Source: Lysinibacillus sp. FJAT-14745 | Lineage (GTDB): Bacteria; Bacillota; Bacilli; Bacillales_A; Planococcaceae | DNA length: 64,000 bases | NCBI RefSeq assembly: GCF_001275675.1 | Contig: NZ_LITM01000001.1 | Span: 107,696-171,695, forward strand | Reading direction: 5' to 3' | Shown: positions 8,610 through 17,391 of the stretch, in pieces | How the letters are laid out: the number at the start of each line of letters is the position of its first letter | How positions within the stretch are numbered: the stretch's first letter is position 1 | Notes under the pieces: model-generated | Database searches by the model: none | What the model was told of the DNA's origin: nothing | What the model saw: only the letters and a program-made list of their open reading frames with translations | Position numbers and translations under genes: made by a program

Positions 8610-9101
8610 TTAAATCTCCTTAATATCATCCACGAGCTGCTTATACTCCGCAAACCACTTTTGCCATACTTCCATTGGAAATTCTTCATGTACAGTTCCA
8701 TTTAATAAGTCCGAAAGCAGGTCTAAGCATATATGCCAGCCGGCTAAATCTTTAGGCGTATGCTCAGTTAGCTCACCAATCGTTTCAAGTAATACTAATA
8801 TGGCGCCGCTGCTAGTAGGGGAGAGCTCAAACCTTACTGTATCTTTGCCCCAATCAAACTCGAGTATATTCTTCTCAGCATAGTCTGTAATTGCTATTTC
8901 TTGATAAGCATTTGTTCCATCATTCATATTAAAATGGATCTTGCCGTTCTTTCGAAGATCAATGATTTCTAAATTATTCATCCATTTTTGAAGCTTTTCA
9001 TTCTCTGTTAATACTGTCCAAATAGCATCCACTGAATATGACAGTGGACGGTTGAATTTTACGATATAGTTATTTTGTTGTTTTTGAATAGTAGCGAGCA
9101 T
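8610..9101 (-). CDS. SRPBCC (AHSA1/START-like) domain protein
   Basis: 163 residues with the SRPBCC fold of the activator-of-Hsp90 ATPase homologue type: N-terminal FNRPLSYSVDAIWTVLTE, WMNNLEIIDLRKNGKIHFNM and C-terminal helix GWHICLDLLSDLL. These proteins bind small hydrophobic ligands; no specific role is known. It sits 15 bases downstream of the MocR regulator on the same strand, so the two are probably co-transcribed. Confidence 0.8.
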   Translation of the reverse strand: MLATIQKQQNNYIVKFNRPLSYSVDAIWTVLTENEKLQKWMNNLEIIDLRKNGKIHFNMNDGTNAYQEIAITDYAEKNILEFDWGKDTVRFELSPTSSGAILVLLETIGELTEHTPKDLAGWHICLDLLSDLLNGTVHEEFPMEVWQKWFAEYKQLVDDIKEI

Positions 9102-9116
9102 AGGTATCCTCCTTGT

Positions 9117-10517
9117 TTACTTTTCCACATCATAAACTGCTTGAAATAGTCTTGTCACGCCTTCATCTATTTCATTCTTCTTTAAATGACCATAGCCTAA
9201 AATAATTTGATTAGTATATTTCCCTTTCTCAATTGTGTGATCCTCTACAGGGTATACCCTTACACCAAATTGTTCGATTTGTAACAATAACTCTTTAGAA
9301 AAATGAATATTCTCCAGTTCAACAATTAAATGCATGCCAGTAGAGTAACCTAAAACTTTTACTTTATTTGAAAAGGTTGTATGTAAACATTGGATAAGGA
9401 AATCACGCTGGCTTTTATAAAATTTCTTCATTTTTGTAATATGTCGTTCTAAGTAACCTTCCTTAATAAAACGAGCGAGAATAAGCTGATCTAATGATGG
9501 TGAGTGTAAATCAGTAAACCATTTCAGCTGCCGACATTTCTCAATTAGATGAGTTGGGAGAACGATGTAACCTATTCTTAATGCTGGAGAAAGAATCTTA
9601 CTAAAGGAGCCGATATAAAGTACGCGTTCTGGATCTAGGCCTTGTAAAGAACTGACAGGTGGACCTTCATAGCGAAACTCACTATCATAATCATCTTCAA
9701 CTAAAAAACAATTATTCCTCCTAGCGAAGTTGATTAATTGAATTCTGCGCTGTATGGGTAGCGTACCCCCTAGTGGGAATTGGTGTGATGGAGTCAGGAA
9801 AACAAATTTAGGATGCAAACTCTCAGGTATTAAGACTGTCTTCATGCCATCTTCATCTACAGGTATTGGATAAATAGAGGCACCCGAAGATTTAAAAATT
9901 GTTTGAATATCATTCGTAATAGGATCTTCCATAATGGCTGTATCCTTAGGCGATAAAAGCAACCTAGAAACAAGTGTCATTGCCTGTGTAGCGCCTGATG
10001 TAATGACAATTTGTTCTGGATGACAGTTAACACATCTAGTTCTCAATAAGTAGTGTGCCAACGTTTGTCTTAATTCGAGACGACCTTCTGGAAAGTCATA
10101 TCCAAAATTAGATGATTCACTATCATTCCACAGTTGGTGTGATAATTTTGCCCAAGTTTTACGTGGAAATAAATCCAATGCTGGAATGCCTGAACGGAAA
10201 TTAATAATATGATTTTTAATCTCATTTTCATCTGCTTCATGTAATAAAAATGATGAATCATGCTGTGTTAAAAGGGCCCCCTCTGCCACAAATGTACCTG
10301 ATCCTCTTCTTGCTAATAAAAATCCTTCTGCTAACAATTGATCGTAAGCGTCCAATATAACATTTCTGGAAACCTTTAACTCGGCGGAAAGCTCACGGGT
10401 TGATGCTAGCTTTTCACCTGCTTGAAGATGTCCATTTAAAATTTTTTCCCGAATTTGCTGATATACTTGCCGATTTAAAGGAATATCTGAAGAACGGTCG
10501 ATCGGTATCCATAACAA
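9117..10517 (-). CDS. MocR/PdxR-family regulator (GntR HTH plus aminotransferase-like domain)
   Basis: 466 residues. N-terminal GntR winged helix (PLNRQVYQQIREKILNGHLQ, SRNVILDAYDQL) is fused to a fold-type I aminotransferase domain with the PLP lysine in IGSFSKILSPALRIGY. Such proteins sense PLP or an amino-acid aldimine. The gene starts at TTG 10517 and is divergent from a proline dehydrogenase-like gene, suggesting it controls that gene and itself through the shared 116-base spacer. Proline or a related amine as effector is inference. Confidence 0.9.
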   Translation of the reverse strand: MLWIPIDRSSDIPLNRQVYQQIREKILNGHLQAGEKLASTRELSAELKVSRNVILDAYDQLLAEGFLLARRGSGTFVAEGALLTQHDSSFLLHEADENEIKNHIINFRSGIPALDLFPRKTWAKLSHQLWNDSESSNFGYDFPEGRLELRQTLAHYLLRTRCVNCHPEQIVITSGATQAMTLVSRLLLSPKDTAIMEDPITNDIQTIFKSSGASIYPIPVDEDGMKTVLIPESLHPKFVFLTPSHQFPLGGTLPIQRRIQLINFARRNNCFLVEDDYDSEFRYEGPPVSSLQGLDPERVLYIGSFSKILSPALRIGYIVLPTHLIEKCRQLKWFTDLHSPSLDQLILARFIKEGYLERHITKMKKFYKSQRDFLIQCLHTTFSNKVKVLGYSTGMHLIVELENIHFSKELLLQIEQFGVRVYPVEDHTIEKGKYTNQIILGYGHLKKNEIDEGVTRLFQAVYDVEK

Positions 10518-10539
10518 CTTTGTCTCGCCTCCTATTTAA

Positions 10540-10585
10540 AAGTGGTACCTTGAAAAAAACTATAAAGTGGTTCTTATTCTACCAA
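10540..10585. promoter_or_regulatory. Candidate MocR operator: direct repeats AAAGTGGT
   Basis: AAAGTGGTAC and AAAGTGGTTC lie about 25 bases apart in the divergent spacer, with a TTGAAA -35-like element between them. MocR-type regulators commonly bind widely spaced direct repeats. Confidence 0.45.
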
Positions 10586-10633
10586 TTTTATCATGTTAAA
10601 GTACTGGTAAATAGCTAGGAGGGAGGAATAAAA

Positions 10634-11593
10634 ATGAAAAAAGCAGAAGAATTGGTGGTTCAAGCATTAAAATCTGCAGCGAGAGATAAGGGAATGAAAC
10701 ATGCCGTTCAACAATCAACAGAACTCTATCCGTTATTATGGAAGGCAGCGAAACGGTATGTTACGGGTGAAAAGAGACAGGATGCCCTCCCAATGGCTCG
10801 AGAGTTCATCGCCAAGGATTATCGAATTTCCATTGAATTTATTGGGGAAAATACAACAGATTTGTTGGAATGCCAGAAGGCCAAAGATGAATTGTTGCAA
10901 CTTATCGAGAGTATGGGTGCCTCATCAATGAAACAAACCGTTTCGTTTGATTTGTCTCATATTGGTCTTTCTGTCAACGCAGAACTTGCTTATAAACACT
11001 TGGTAGAGCTTGCTCAAAAAGCAAATCAATATGAAATTACTTTAATGATTAGTATGGAGGAGTCATCAAAAACGAGCGATATTCTCAACATTTATAAAAA
11101 AATAGCTAGCCAATATTCCAATGTCGGGATTACACTACAAGTTCATCTCTATCGTACAGAGGAGGATATACAGCAGCTTATTCAATATCCAGGGAAAATA
11201 AGGCTTGTTAAAGGTGCTTTCCAGGAGCCAATCGACGTTGCGCTGAAAAGATCAGCGGAATTGAATGAACGTTATCTTCATTATGTAGAGCAGTTGATTA
11301 ATGCCAATCATCCAATCTTGATAGCTACGCATGATGAAGTATTGATTCAAGAAATGGAACAAAGACAATATTTTAATCAACCAAATGTTGAGATAGAAAT
11401 GCTTTATGGCATACGGCCAGATTTGATTCATCAATTAAAAGCGAAGGGCTATCGTTGTAAGGTTTATCTTACGTATGGAACTGATTGGTATTTATACTTA
11501 TGCCATCGTCTTGCTGAATATCCGGAAAATCTATTTTTGGCTGTGGCAGACATTATTAATCCATCTATGTTATCTAGAAGTGAAGGTTATTAA
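10634..11593 (+). CDS. Proline dehydrogenase family protein
   Basis: 319 residues, the size of monofunctional Bacillota PRODH enzymes. Barrel motifs are visible: DLSHIGLSV, RLVKGAFQEP (substrate/FAD region), ATHDEVL, EMLYGIRPDLI and the C-terminal YLTYGTDWYLYLCHRLAEYP, close to the family YVPYG..W..Y..RRLAENP signature. The reaction expected is FAD-dependent oxidation of proline to pyrroline-5-carboxylate; departures from the signature (TDW in place of the usual segment) leave room for a different cyclic amine. Divergent from the MocR regulator. Confidence 0.8.
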   Translation: MKKAEELVVQALKSAARDKGMKHAVQQSTELYPLLWKAAKRYVTGEKRQDALPMAREFIAKDYRISIEFIGENTTDLLECQKAKDELLQLIESMGASSMKQTVSFDLSHIGLSVNAELAYKHLVELAQKANQYEITLMISMEESSKTSDILNIYKKIASQYSNVGITLQVHLYRTEEDIQQLIQYPGKIRLVKGAFQEPIDVALKRSAELNERYLHYVEQLINANHPILIATHDEVLIQEMEQRQYFNQPNVEIEMLYGIRPDLIHQLKAKGYRCKVYLTYGTDWYLYLCHRLAEYPENLFLAVADIINPSMLSRSEGY

Positions 11594-11693
11594 ACAAATA
11601 AATACATCAAACTAAGTTCTTATGTCCTTGGTATTATTAGACCTTTATGTAGAGCAGAATATCAGCTAATATGGTTGATAAGGGGGGGACCAC

Positions 11694-12053
11694 ATGCCGT
11701 ATCAACAAGCTTTAGAGAGCTATATTGCAGCGACAAATCCCCATGATTTTAATAACGTAAAGGGAATTTTGCATCCGCAGGCGGTATATTGGTTTTCGGA
11801 TAAAACATGCATAACTTTAAAAGAAATAGGAGTTTATTTCAATAATGCATGGGATTTGATAAAGGAAGAAGTTTATTCGGCTACCGATGTCCAGTGGCTT
11901 ACGGTTGATGAACAATCAGCTACCTGTATTTATACATACCATTATGAAGGCTATCATAACGGAAAATTTGTATCAGGTAGCGGGAGAGCAACGAATATTT
12001 TTACGGTCTTAAACAATGAGTGGAAGTTAATTCATGAACATTTAAGTAGTTAA
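11694..12053 (+). CDS. NTF2/SnoaL-like (DUF4440-type) small protein
   Basis: 119 residues with the cone-shaped NTF2-like fold signature: N-terminal helix LESYIAATNPHDFNNVKGIL, central strands and C-terminal SGRATNIFTVLNNEWKLIHEHLS. Members act as small enzymes or ligand-binding proteins; no catalytic residues can be assigned. Ribosome site AGGGGGG is strong. Its stop codon overlaps the end of the convergent TauE gene by four bases. Confidence 0.78.
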   Translation: MPYQQALESYIAATNPHDFNNVKGILHPQAVYWFSDKTCITLKEIGVYFNNAWDLIKEEVYSATDVQWLTVDEQSATCIYTYHYEGYHNGKFVSGSGRATNIFTVLNNEWKLIHEHLSS

Positions 12054-12844
12054 ATTATTTTTATTGCTACTTGAATAAGTAGTAAAGAAATGATGATTAT
12101 TAATAGTATTTTAGCTATTTTTATCGGAATTTTCGGTAAAATTAAAAGTCCGAGCTGAGAGCCGATAATGGAGCCTACTGCCATCGCAATTGCATAATGC
12201 CATTGAATAAAGCCAGTTTGGTAAAATACTAAAAATGCTCCTGTACAGCTCCCGAAAATAAGTACGCGTGTGAGCTGTACAGCCTTTATGTAGGAGTAAT
12301 GATAGCGTAAAAAATGTAGTATGCTGAAGGTTGAAGAGCCAGGTCCAAAACAGCCATCATAAACTGCGATAAAAAATGGCTGCCATAATTTATTGCTGTG
12401 TTTAGTGTCGTTTTCTTCTGAGCTAACAGTCCATTCTTTATTTTTCAACGTCATAAATAGGGCGAAAATAAGTAGCATACATGCAATAATATTCATTGTT
12501 TTTTCTGAGATGGATACTGTTAGGAGTGCTCCACAAACGCCTCCGACAATTGCTACAGCAACATATTTCATAATAGCTGCTAGACGAAGCTCTTTATGAT
12601 AAAGAAGATAAAAGATGCTCGACAAAGCTGCAATGCCCGATGAAAATTTATTCGTAGCAATGCCTGTTTGAATAGGTATACCAACAAGCATCATAGCAGG
12701 GATCGTAATTAGCCCAGCACCTCCAGCAAGTGTACCGATAAAAGCAGCAATAATTCCGATACCGACGAGCGTCAGTGAAATCTTTGTATAAGAAAGTCCC
12801 ATTATAATGGCGAAAATCACAATCAAAATAAAAGGTTTTTTCAT
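12050..12844 (-). CDS. TauE/SafE-family sulfite/anion exporter
   Basis: 264 residues with seven to eight hydrophobic helices and the family repeats AAFIGTLAGGAGLITIPAM (first half) and FFIAVYDGCFGPGSSTF (second half). TauE/SafE proteins export or import sulfonates, sulfite or organic anions across the membrane. It lies 31 kb from the sulfur island and is monocistronic, so a link with that island is not supported. Start ATG 12844 follows an AAAGGAGA site. Confidence 0.88.
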   Translation of the reverse strand: MKKPFILIVIFAIIMGLSYTKISLTLVGIGIIAAFIGTLAGGAGLITIPAMMLVGIPIQTGIATNKFSSGIAALSSIFYLLYHKELRLAAIMKYVAVAIVGGVCGALLTVSISEKTMNIIACMLLIFALFMTLKNKEWTVSSEENDTKHSNKLWQPFFIAVYDGCFGPGSSTFSILHFLRYHYSYIKAVQLTRVLIFGSCTGAFLVFYQTGFIQWHYAIAMAVGSIIGSQLGLLILPKIPIKIAKILLIIIISLLLIQVAIKII

Positions 12845-12917
12845 AAGCGTCTCCTTTAACGTTGGTAGTTAAAGGGTACGGGTAAATGATTTATAAATCT
12901 AATATATTATTTTTCGT

Positions 12918-12942
12918 TTTGTATAAATGATATTTATACAAA
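12918..12942. promoter_or_regulatory. Perfect inverted repeat TTTGTATAAAT-gat-ATTTATACAAA
   Basis: Eleven-base arms with a 3-base centre between the TauE gene and the divergent hydrolase pseudogene. The size and symmetry suit an operator for a dimeric repressor; no regulator gene is adjacent. Confidence 0.4.
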
Positions 12943-13096
12943 GGACAATTGATTTTTTCTCTTTCATCTTGAAATACTGTCCCCTTAAAGCTCCAGTCTC
13001 TCCTAATTTGCCCTGCTTAGCCCCTATGAAATTGAATTGTAAATAGTTATTATTGTAAGTAATGGGAGTAATTATTTGCCGAAGGGGATGGTAGCA

Positions 13097-14098
13097 ATGA
13101 AACAAAACATATATCAATGGGGCGACTCACAAAATCCAACTTTACTCTTTTTACATGGCCTAGGGAGTACGGGCTTAGCATATGGAGAATTAGCAAAATA
13201 TTTACCAGAGTATCATATCGTATCCTTTGATTTACCTGGACACGGCTATGCAAAAGCCTTGGAAGAAGAAGAGGCTTATTTGCCTTCCAATTTGATTGAA
13301 GAGATAGAAGCAACAATAAATCAGCAGTTAGGGAATACATCTCATTATTTAACTTCTTTCAACAGAAGCCCCTACCCTATATGTGTTGAGATGAATGCGG
13401 TTTTAAGTCACTTTTCAGCGGGTGTCCAATTATCCGCTGAAAGAAGTTAAAGCCTCCGGCGGATGTCACAGAATCGGAAAGGAGTTCTTTGTGCAAGCAC
13501 AAAGCCGATTCCGGACGCAATTATGCCGAGGCATAATTGATTTGGTCATTCTTTTGGAGCTGATTTGGCATTACATTATGCCGCTAAATACCCAAAACGA
13601 TCAAAGGGAATAATTTTGTTAGATGGCGGTTATTTGTCATCGCAAGATTTAGGCATGACATTAGAAAACGAATTACAAAGTATAGAGAAATTTTGCGAAG
13701 AAGTAAAATTCCCATCTTGGGACGTATTTTTTGAATCGGAAAAAGAAGAGCTTTCACGATGGTCGGAAGAGCTTGAAGAAGCATCAAGGGCTCAAGTTAA
13801 GGAGCAGGATGGAGAAATTAGACTAACGATGTCTACTTTTACAGGGCAATCCATCATAAAAGGTATTGATGCGGAACCTGTCAAAGATATAGTAGAACAG
13901 GTGCATTGCCCGACTCTCTTGATCTGCGCAACAAAACCAAGCGAATTAGAAGCTATTAGAAAGAAGAGTATTCAATTTTTGCAAACTAGAATTAAGAGCT
14001 TCGATATTGAACCAATCGCAGATGCAGGCCATGATATTTTTCGTGAAGCACCTAAGGATGTTGCCCAAAAAATAAGAACATGGGTTGAGAATCATTAA
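13097..14098 (+). pseudogene. Alpha/beta hydrolase gene interrupted by an R1 element
   Basis: The 5' part (from ATG 13097) encodes FLHGLGSTG (oxyanion loop) and FDLPGHG, ending HYL at 13351. After the R1 element the same reading frame resumes with GHSFGADLALHYAAKYP, the nucleophile elbow carrying the catalytic Ser, and continues to the Asp/His region (TLLICATKP, DAGHDIF). The inserted 189 bases are a multiple of three but contain stops (TAA 13448-13450, TGA 13538-13540). Removing 13353-13541 restores HYL-I-GHSFGA, the normal family sequence. The gene is therefore recently broken; no other damage is seen. Confidence 0.9.
13353..13541 (+). mobile_element. R1 element, copy A (inside hydrolase gene)
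   Basis: Starts CTTCTTTC after TTTAA and ends GGCATAATTGAT. Left hairpin CTTCTTTCA..TGAAAGAAG encloses an extra block of about 60 bases; then the common core GCCTCCGGCGGATGTCAC, the nested hairpin (GAATCGG/CCGATTC and CTTTGTGC/GCACAAAG) and the end hairpin AATTATGCC/GGCATAATT. One G-to-A change (ACAGAATCGG) weakens the outer nested stem. Confidence 0.88.
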
Positions 14099-14140
14099 TA
14101 AGGAAGCAGCGCAAGCATGGTATGACAAATTCAGAGGTGA

Positions 14141-14707
14141 ATGAAACTGATAAAAACAGAAGAAGAGCTAAAAAGCTTAATTGCAGCAGATGAATGGATG
14201 ATGCACATTTTAACAACTGTAGAAAAGCTACAATTACCTGATTCATGGGTATGTGCTGGATTTATTCGTTCAAAGGTGTGGGATTATTTACACGAAAAAG
14301 AATACAGAACACCATTAGCCGATATTGATGTGATATATTTTGATAAAGTAAATTCTTTAGAGAACTATGAGAAGCAATATGAACAAGAATTGAAGAAGTA
14401 TTTACCGAATGAGCCATGGTCTGTGAAAAATCAAGCAAGAATGCATGAAATAAATAATAGTGAGCCTTATCAATCCTCTATTGATGGCATTGCACATTTT
14501 CCAGAAATACCAACAGCTATCGGTGTGAGGCTTGCTAATGGAAGACTTGAAATAGCTGCACCGCATGGTATCGAGCATTTAGTTTCTGGAATTGTCGCTC
14601 CTACACCATATTTTCAAAAAGGCTCTCAACAGCATGAGGTTTATATGAATAGAGTTCGAAACAAGCAGTGGGATTTATGTTGGCCGAAGCTACAGATTGT
14701 CTACTAA
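14141..14707 (+). CDS. Nucleotidyltransferase family protein (COG3575 type)
   Basis: 188 residues. WVCAGFIRSKVWDYLHEKEY, then LADIDVIYFD, carries the G..R and D-x-D elements of minimal nucleotidyltransferase folds; GIEHLVSGIVAPTP is a conserved C-terminal signature of this family. Substrate unknown. It begins at ATG 14141 behind AGAGGTGA, 42 bases after the broken hydrolase, and precedes a DinB gene by 23 bases, so it may belong to a small accessory operon. Confidence 0.8.
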   Translation: MKLIKTEEELKSLIAADEWMMHILTTVEKLQLPDSWVCAGFIRSKVWDYLHEKEYRTPLADIDVIYFDKVNSLENYEKQYEQELKKYLPNEPWSVKNQARMHEINNSEPYQSSIDGIAHFPEIPTAIGVRLANGRLEIAAPHGIEHLVSGIVAPTPYFQKGSQQHEVYMNRVRNKQWDLCWPKLQIVY

Positions 14708-14730
14708 AATGAAACGAAGGAGGTAAAGAC

Positions 14731-15225
14731 TTGTATCACGATAAAAATCAAATAATCTCGCATTATGAAAAATCTATAGCATTTGTGGGAAATTTAGTAA
14801 GTTTAACTGAAGAACAATGGCGTACACCTATAGAACCTGGAAAATGGACGGTTGCAGAGATAATTGGACATCTTACACCATGGGATGAATTCGTGTTAAA
14901 TCAACGTCTACCGTTTCTTTTTACAGAAGAAAGCTTACCGAAAGGGCCACCTGTAGAAGAAACGAATGCAAGCGCATCAAGGAATAGTCGTGTACAAAGT
15001 AAAGAAGCAACGATAACTAATTTTATAAATCAGAGACATCAGCTAATGAACGCACTTCATCCATTTGATGATAAGCAATGGCAACAGCCTTTTAAAATAG
15101 GTACAACTGAATTAACACTCCACGGGTATTTTGCTAGTTTAGTAGATCATGATCTGCATCATTTTTCACAAATCCAAAATGTTTTAAAGAATGTAGAGGC
15201 AGTAAAGTGGATATCAAGCATTTAA
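14731..15225 (+). CDS. DinB-like four-helix bundle protein
   Basis: 164 residues of the DinB/YfiT superfamily. The three metal-binding histidines fit H in EIIGHLTPWDEF near residue 50 and the pair in VDHDLHHFSQIQ near 140. Many Bacillota members are thiol (bacillithiol) S-transferases, but this one is unassigned. TTG start with a strong AAGGAGGT site. The 3' end overlaps the AraC regulator start by 19 bases, implying translational coupling. Confidence 0.82.
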   Translation: MYHDKNQIISHYEKSIAFVGNLVSLTEEQWRTPIEPGKWTVAEIIGHLTPWDEFVLNQRLPFLFTEESLPKGPPVEETNASASRNSRVQSKEATITNFINQRHQLMNALHPFDDKQWQQPFKIGTTELTLHGYFASLVDHDLHHFSQIQNVLKNVEAVKWISSI

Positions 15226-16037
15226 TCGATTACTATGCACATGCATCTGTAAGCTTTACGGATGTTTTTACAAATAAAATGGAACCAGGTCAAGTAGATA
15301 CAGGACGAATAACAGCTCCTGGGAAGTGCGGGTTAGTTGTGCCACTTGCTGGTAGTGCCATATTTAGTTTTAATGGTATCCCTTATGTAATGGAGCCAGG
15401 TATGGTCGTACATGCAGGGCCACAAATGCCAATCGAAATTAAAGTTTCCGATGATAAGGAATGGGAGTATGCGGTTATCCATTATCAACTTCCTCCCGAA
15501 GAAGCAACTTTATATCCATTATCAGTTCAGCATTTTTTAATCAATACAGGCTATCATACAAAAATTATCGATTATGTACAGCAGCTAATAGAAAGCCAAG
15601 CAATGCCAGGTAATATGTCAATATTCAAAGCAAAGACGCTATTTATGAATCTTTTAGAAGTCATTCTTATGTCGGCAAAAGTGAAGGTTCTTGATACGGC
15701 AAGTGATCAGATGGAGCAAGCTTTGCAGTATATACATGAGAATTATGCTAAGCAACTTTCTGTTTCGAAAATTGCTGAAGAATTTGGCGTGGAGCGTCGT
15801 CGGTTTGCTTATCTGTTTGAACAGCATACTGGGATGAATCCTAGCGTCTATTTAACGGAATATCGCATACGGCGGTCGGAGGAGTTACTAAAATATGACG
15901 ATTCTCCAGTAGCAGAAATAGCAGAATGTGTAGGTTATGTAGATTGCTTTTACTTCAGTCGAGTATTTAAAAAATGTACTGGAATGTCCCCGACAGCTTA
16001 TCGAAAATTAATGATTGAGGAAGCTAAATACGTATAA
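15207..16037 (+). CDS. AraC-family transcriptional regulator next to siderophore operon
   Basis: 276 residues: N-terminal cupin-like sensor domain (APGKCGLVVPLAGSAIFSFN, YVMEPGMVVHAGPQM) and C-terminal double HTH (QLSVSKIAEEFGVERRRFAY, VAEIAECVGYVDCFYFSRVF, KKCTGMSPTAYRK). In B. subtilis the AraC-type regulator Btr activates feuABC-ybbA for bacillibactin uptake and sits beside it; this one lacks the extra binding-protein domain of Btr but has the same position. GTG start. Activation of the downstream uptake operon is therefore a reasonable inference. Confidence 0.85.
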   Translation: MDIKHLIDYYAHASVSFTDVFTNKMEPGQVDTGRITAPGKCGLVVPLAGSAIFSFNGIPYVMEPGMVVHAGPQMPIEIKVSDDKEWEYAVIHYQLPPEEATLYPLSVQHFLINTGYHTKIIDYVQQLIESQAMPGNMSIFKAKTLFMNLLEVILMSAKVKVLDTASDQMEQALQYIHENYAKQLSVSKIAEEFGVERRRFAYLFEQHTGMNPSVYLTEYRIRRSEELLKYDDSPVAEIAECVGYVDCFYFSRVFKKCTGMSPTAYRKLMIEEAKYV

Positions 16038-16039
16038 AA

Positions 16040-16074
16040 AGTTGTTTCTTGATAATAGAAGCAGCTTTTTTTTT
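16040..16074 (+). terminator. Terminator of the AraC gene
   Basis: AGTTGTTTCT pairs with AGAAGCAGCT, followed by nine T. The R1 fragment copy B begins immediately after the T-run. Confidence 0.8.
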
Positions 16075-16135
16075 GTGACATCCGCCGGAGGCTTTAACTT
16101 CTTTCATCAGGTGTTTGAACACCTGATGAAAGAAG
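16075..16135 (-). repeat. R1 element, copy B (truncated, inverted)
   Basis: On the minus strand it reads TTTTCAA, CTTCTTTCATCAGG, a perfect 20-bp hairpin, then GAAGTTAAAGCCTCCGGCGG and ATGTCAC, where it stops. The nested and terminal hairpins are missing. It is the only copy in this orientation. Confidence 0.8.
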
Positions 16136-16218
16136 TTGAAAATCGGCAAAAGTCCATGAGATTCATGAAATTGTCCATTCACAATAAGTTTTCTCTTTGT
16201 TAGGATAGTATCCGTAAA

Positions 16219-16233
16219 TGATAATGAATATCA
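16219..16233. promoter_or_regulatory. Fur box 1
   Basis: TGATAATGAATATCA matches the Bacillus 7-1-7 Fur consensus TGATAATNATTATCA at 14 of 15 positions. Confidence 0.7.
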
Positions 16234-16252
16234 ATTAAAACAACAAAGTCTA

Positions 16253-16280
16253 TTGACTTATAAATGAAAATGATTATCAT
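16253..16280 (+). promoter_or_regulatory. SigA promoter overlapped by Fur box 2
   Basis: TTGACT (16253-16258), 16-base spacer, TATCAT (16275-16280). The second Fur box TGAAAATGATTATCA (16265-16279, 14 of 15 to the 7-1-7 consensus) covers the spacer and -10, so iron-loaded Fur would block transcription of the siderophore operon. Confidence 0.8.
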
Positions 16281-16318
16281 TATCAATATAATTAAGTTCG
16301 TTAGGAGAGAATAAATCT

Positions 16319-17302
16319 ATGAATAAATATTTTAAAATGTGTGCACCCGCTCTATTAGCGCTATCCTTGGCTGCATGTGGTACGGATAAAGCGGAAGAGT
16401 CTACTGCATCTACAAATAATGCCGCTGAAACTAGTACAACAGAAACACAAACGAATCAGGCGAAAACACAGACAATTACATACTTAGGCGAAAAATATGA
16501 ACTTCCTGCAGAAGTGAAAAACATTGTAGCTGCAAGTTTAGAATCTATGGAGGATGCGACAATGCTTGGTATCAAGCCTGTTGGGGTGCTTGATATCGGT
16601 GGGAAAATCCCTTCATATCTTGCTTCTGAATTAGAAGGTGCTGAGCTTGTTGGAAATAAAATGTCACCGAATACTGAAGCCATTCTTAAACTTGATCCAG
16701 ATGTCATTTTAGGTTCCTCAAAATATCCTGAGGAAATGGCTGAAAAGCTTAAAAAAATTCAAACGATGATTCCTTATTCACATGTCTCTACAAATTGGAA
16801 GGAGAATCTAACATTACTCGCCCAGCTTACAGGTAAAGAAGATGAGGCGAAAAAAATCATTGCTGATTATGAAGCGAAGGTTGCTGATTCTCAAGTGAAA
16901 TCTAAAGAGCAATTAGCAGATAAGCAAGTTCTAGTTATTCGAGTACGTGGTGGCATCATGTATATCTATCCTGCAGGCGTTTACTTAAACCCTGTTTTAT
17001 ATGAAGATTTAGGGGCTCCAGTACCAGAGGTTTTAAAAACAGCTAAGGCACAGGCTGAACTATCGCTTGAAACATTAGCAGAGGTTAATCCTGATGCTAT
17101 TTTCCTTCAATTTGAGGAATCAGAAAATGCCGATGCACCAAAAGCGTTAGAAGAGCTCCAAAAAAATCCGATTTTCGCAAGCTTAAAGGCATCACAAAAT
17201 AAACAGGTTTTCGTTAATGCAATTGAACCTTTAGCACAAGGTGGTACAGCATGGTCTAAGGTGAAATTCTTAGATATCGCAGCGGAAAAATTACTTAAAT
17301 AG
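16319..17302 (+). CDS. Iron-siderophore ABC transporter binding lipoprotein (FeuA/YfiY-like)
   Basis: 327 residues. Lipobox LSLAAC with Cys at about residue 20 is followed by a Thr/Ser-rich linker and a class III periplasmic-binding-protein fold (YLGEKYELPAEVKNIVAAS, PDVILGSSKYPEEM, GGTAWSKVKFLDIAAEKLL). It should capture a ferric siderophore at the outer face of the membrane and deliver it to the two permeases that follow. First gene of a Fur-controlled operon; a hairpin after it probably raises its level over the distal genes. The siderophore type cannot be read from sequence, though the esterase at the operon end suggests a catecholate triester. Confidence 0.9.
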   Translation: MNKYFKMCAPALLALSLAACGTDKAEESTASTNNAAETSTTETQTNQAKTQTITYLGEKYELPAEVKNIVAASLESMEDATMLGIKPVGVLDIGGKIPSYLASELEGAELVGNKMSPNTEAILKLDPDVILGSSKYPEEMAEKLKKIQTMIPYSHVSTNWKENLTLLAQLTGKEDEAKKIIADYEAKVADSQVKSKEQLADKQVLVIRVRGGIMYIYPAGVYLNPVLYEDLGAPVPEVLKTAKAQAELSLETLAEVNPDAIFLQFEESENADAPKALEELQKNPIFASLKASQNKQVFVNAIEPLAQGGTAWSKVKFLDIAAEKLLK

Positions 17303-17310
17303 TTTAGATA

Positions 17311-17357
17311 GGCTGGTAGTAGATTTGGTGGCATCACCAGGCTATTACCAGCCTTTT
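17311..17357 (+). terminator. Intercistronic attenuating hairpin
   Basis: GGCTGGTA pairs with TACCAGCC, with an inner GGTG/CACC stem, followed by TTTT. The short T-run suggests partial termination between binding protein and permeases. Confidence 0.6.
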
Positions 17358-17391
17358 ATAGGCATAATTGATATAGAAAAAGGTGTGGAAG

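Noticed and set aside
12050-12844. TauE permease as part of the sulfur island
   Set aside because: It is 31 kb away, monocistronic and without the operator motif; the island has its own TauE-like gene.
13353-13541. R1 as a self-splicing group I or group II intron
   Set aside because: Too short, with no recognisable intron core or domain V, and the host frames contain stops; splicing was not supported.
17359-17370. GGCATAATTGAT, identical to the last 12 bases of R1
   Set aside because: No other part of the element is present; in an AT-rich intergenic stretch this could be chance, so it was not counted as a copy.
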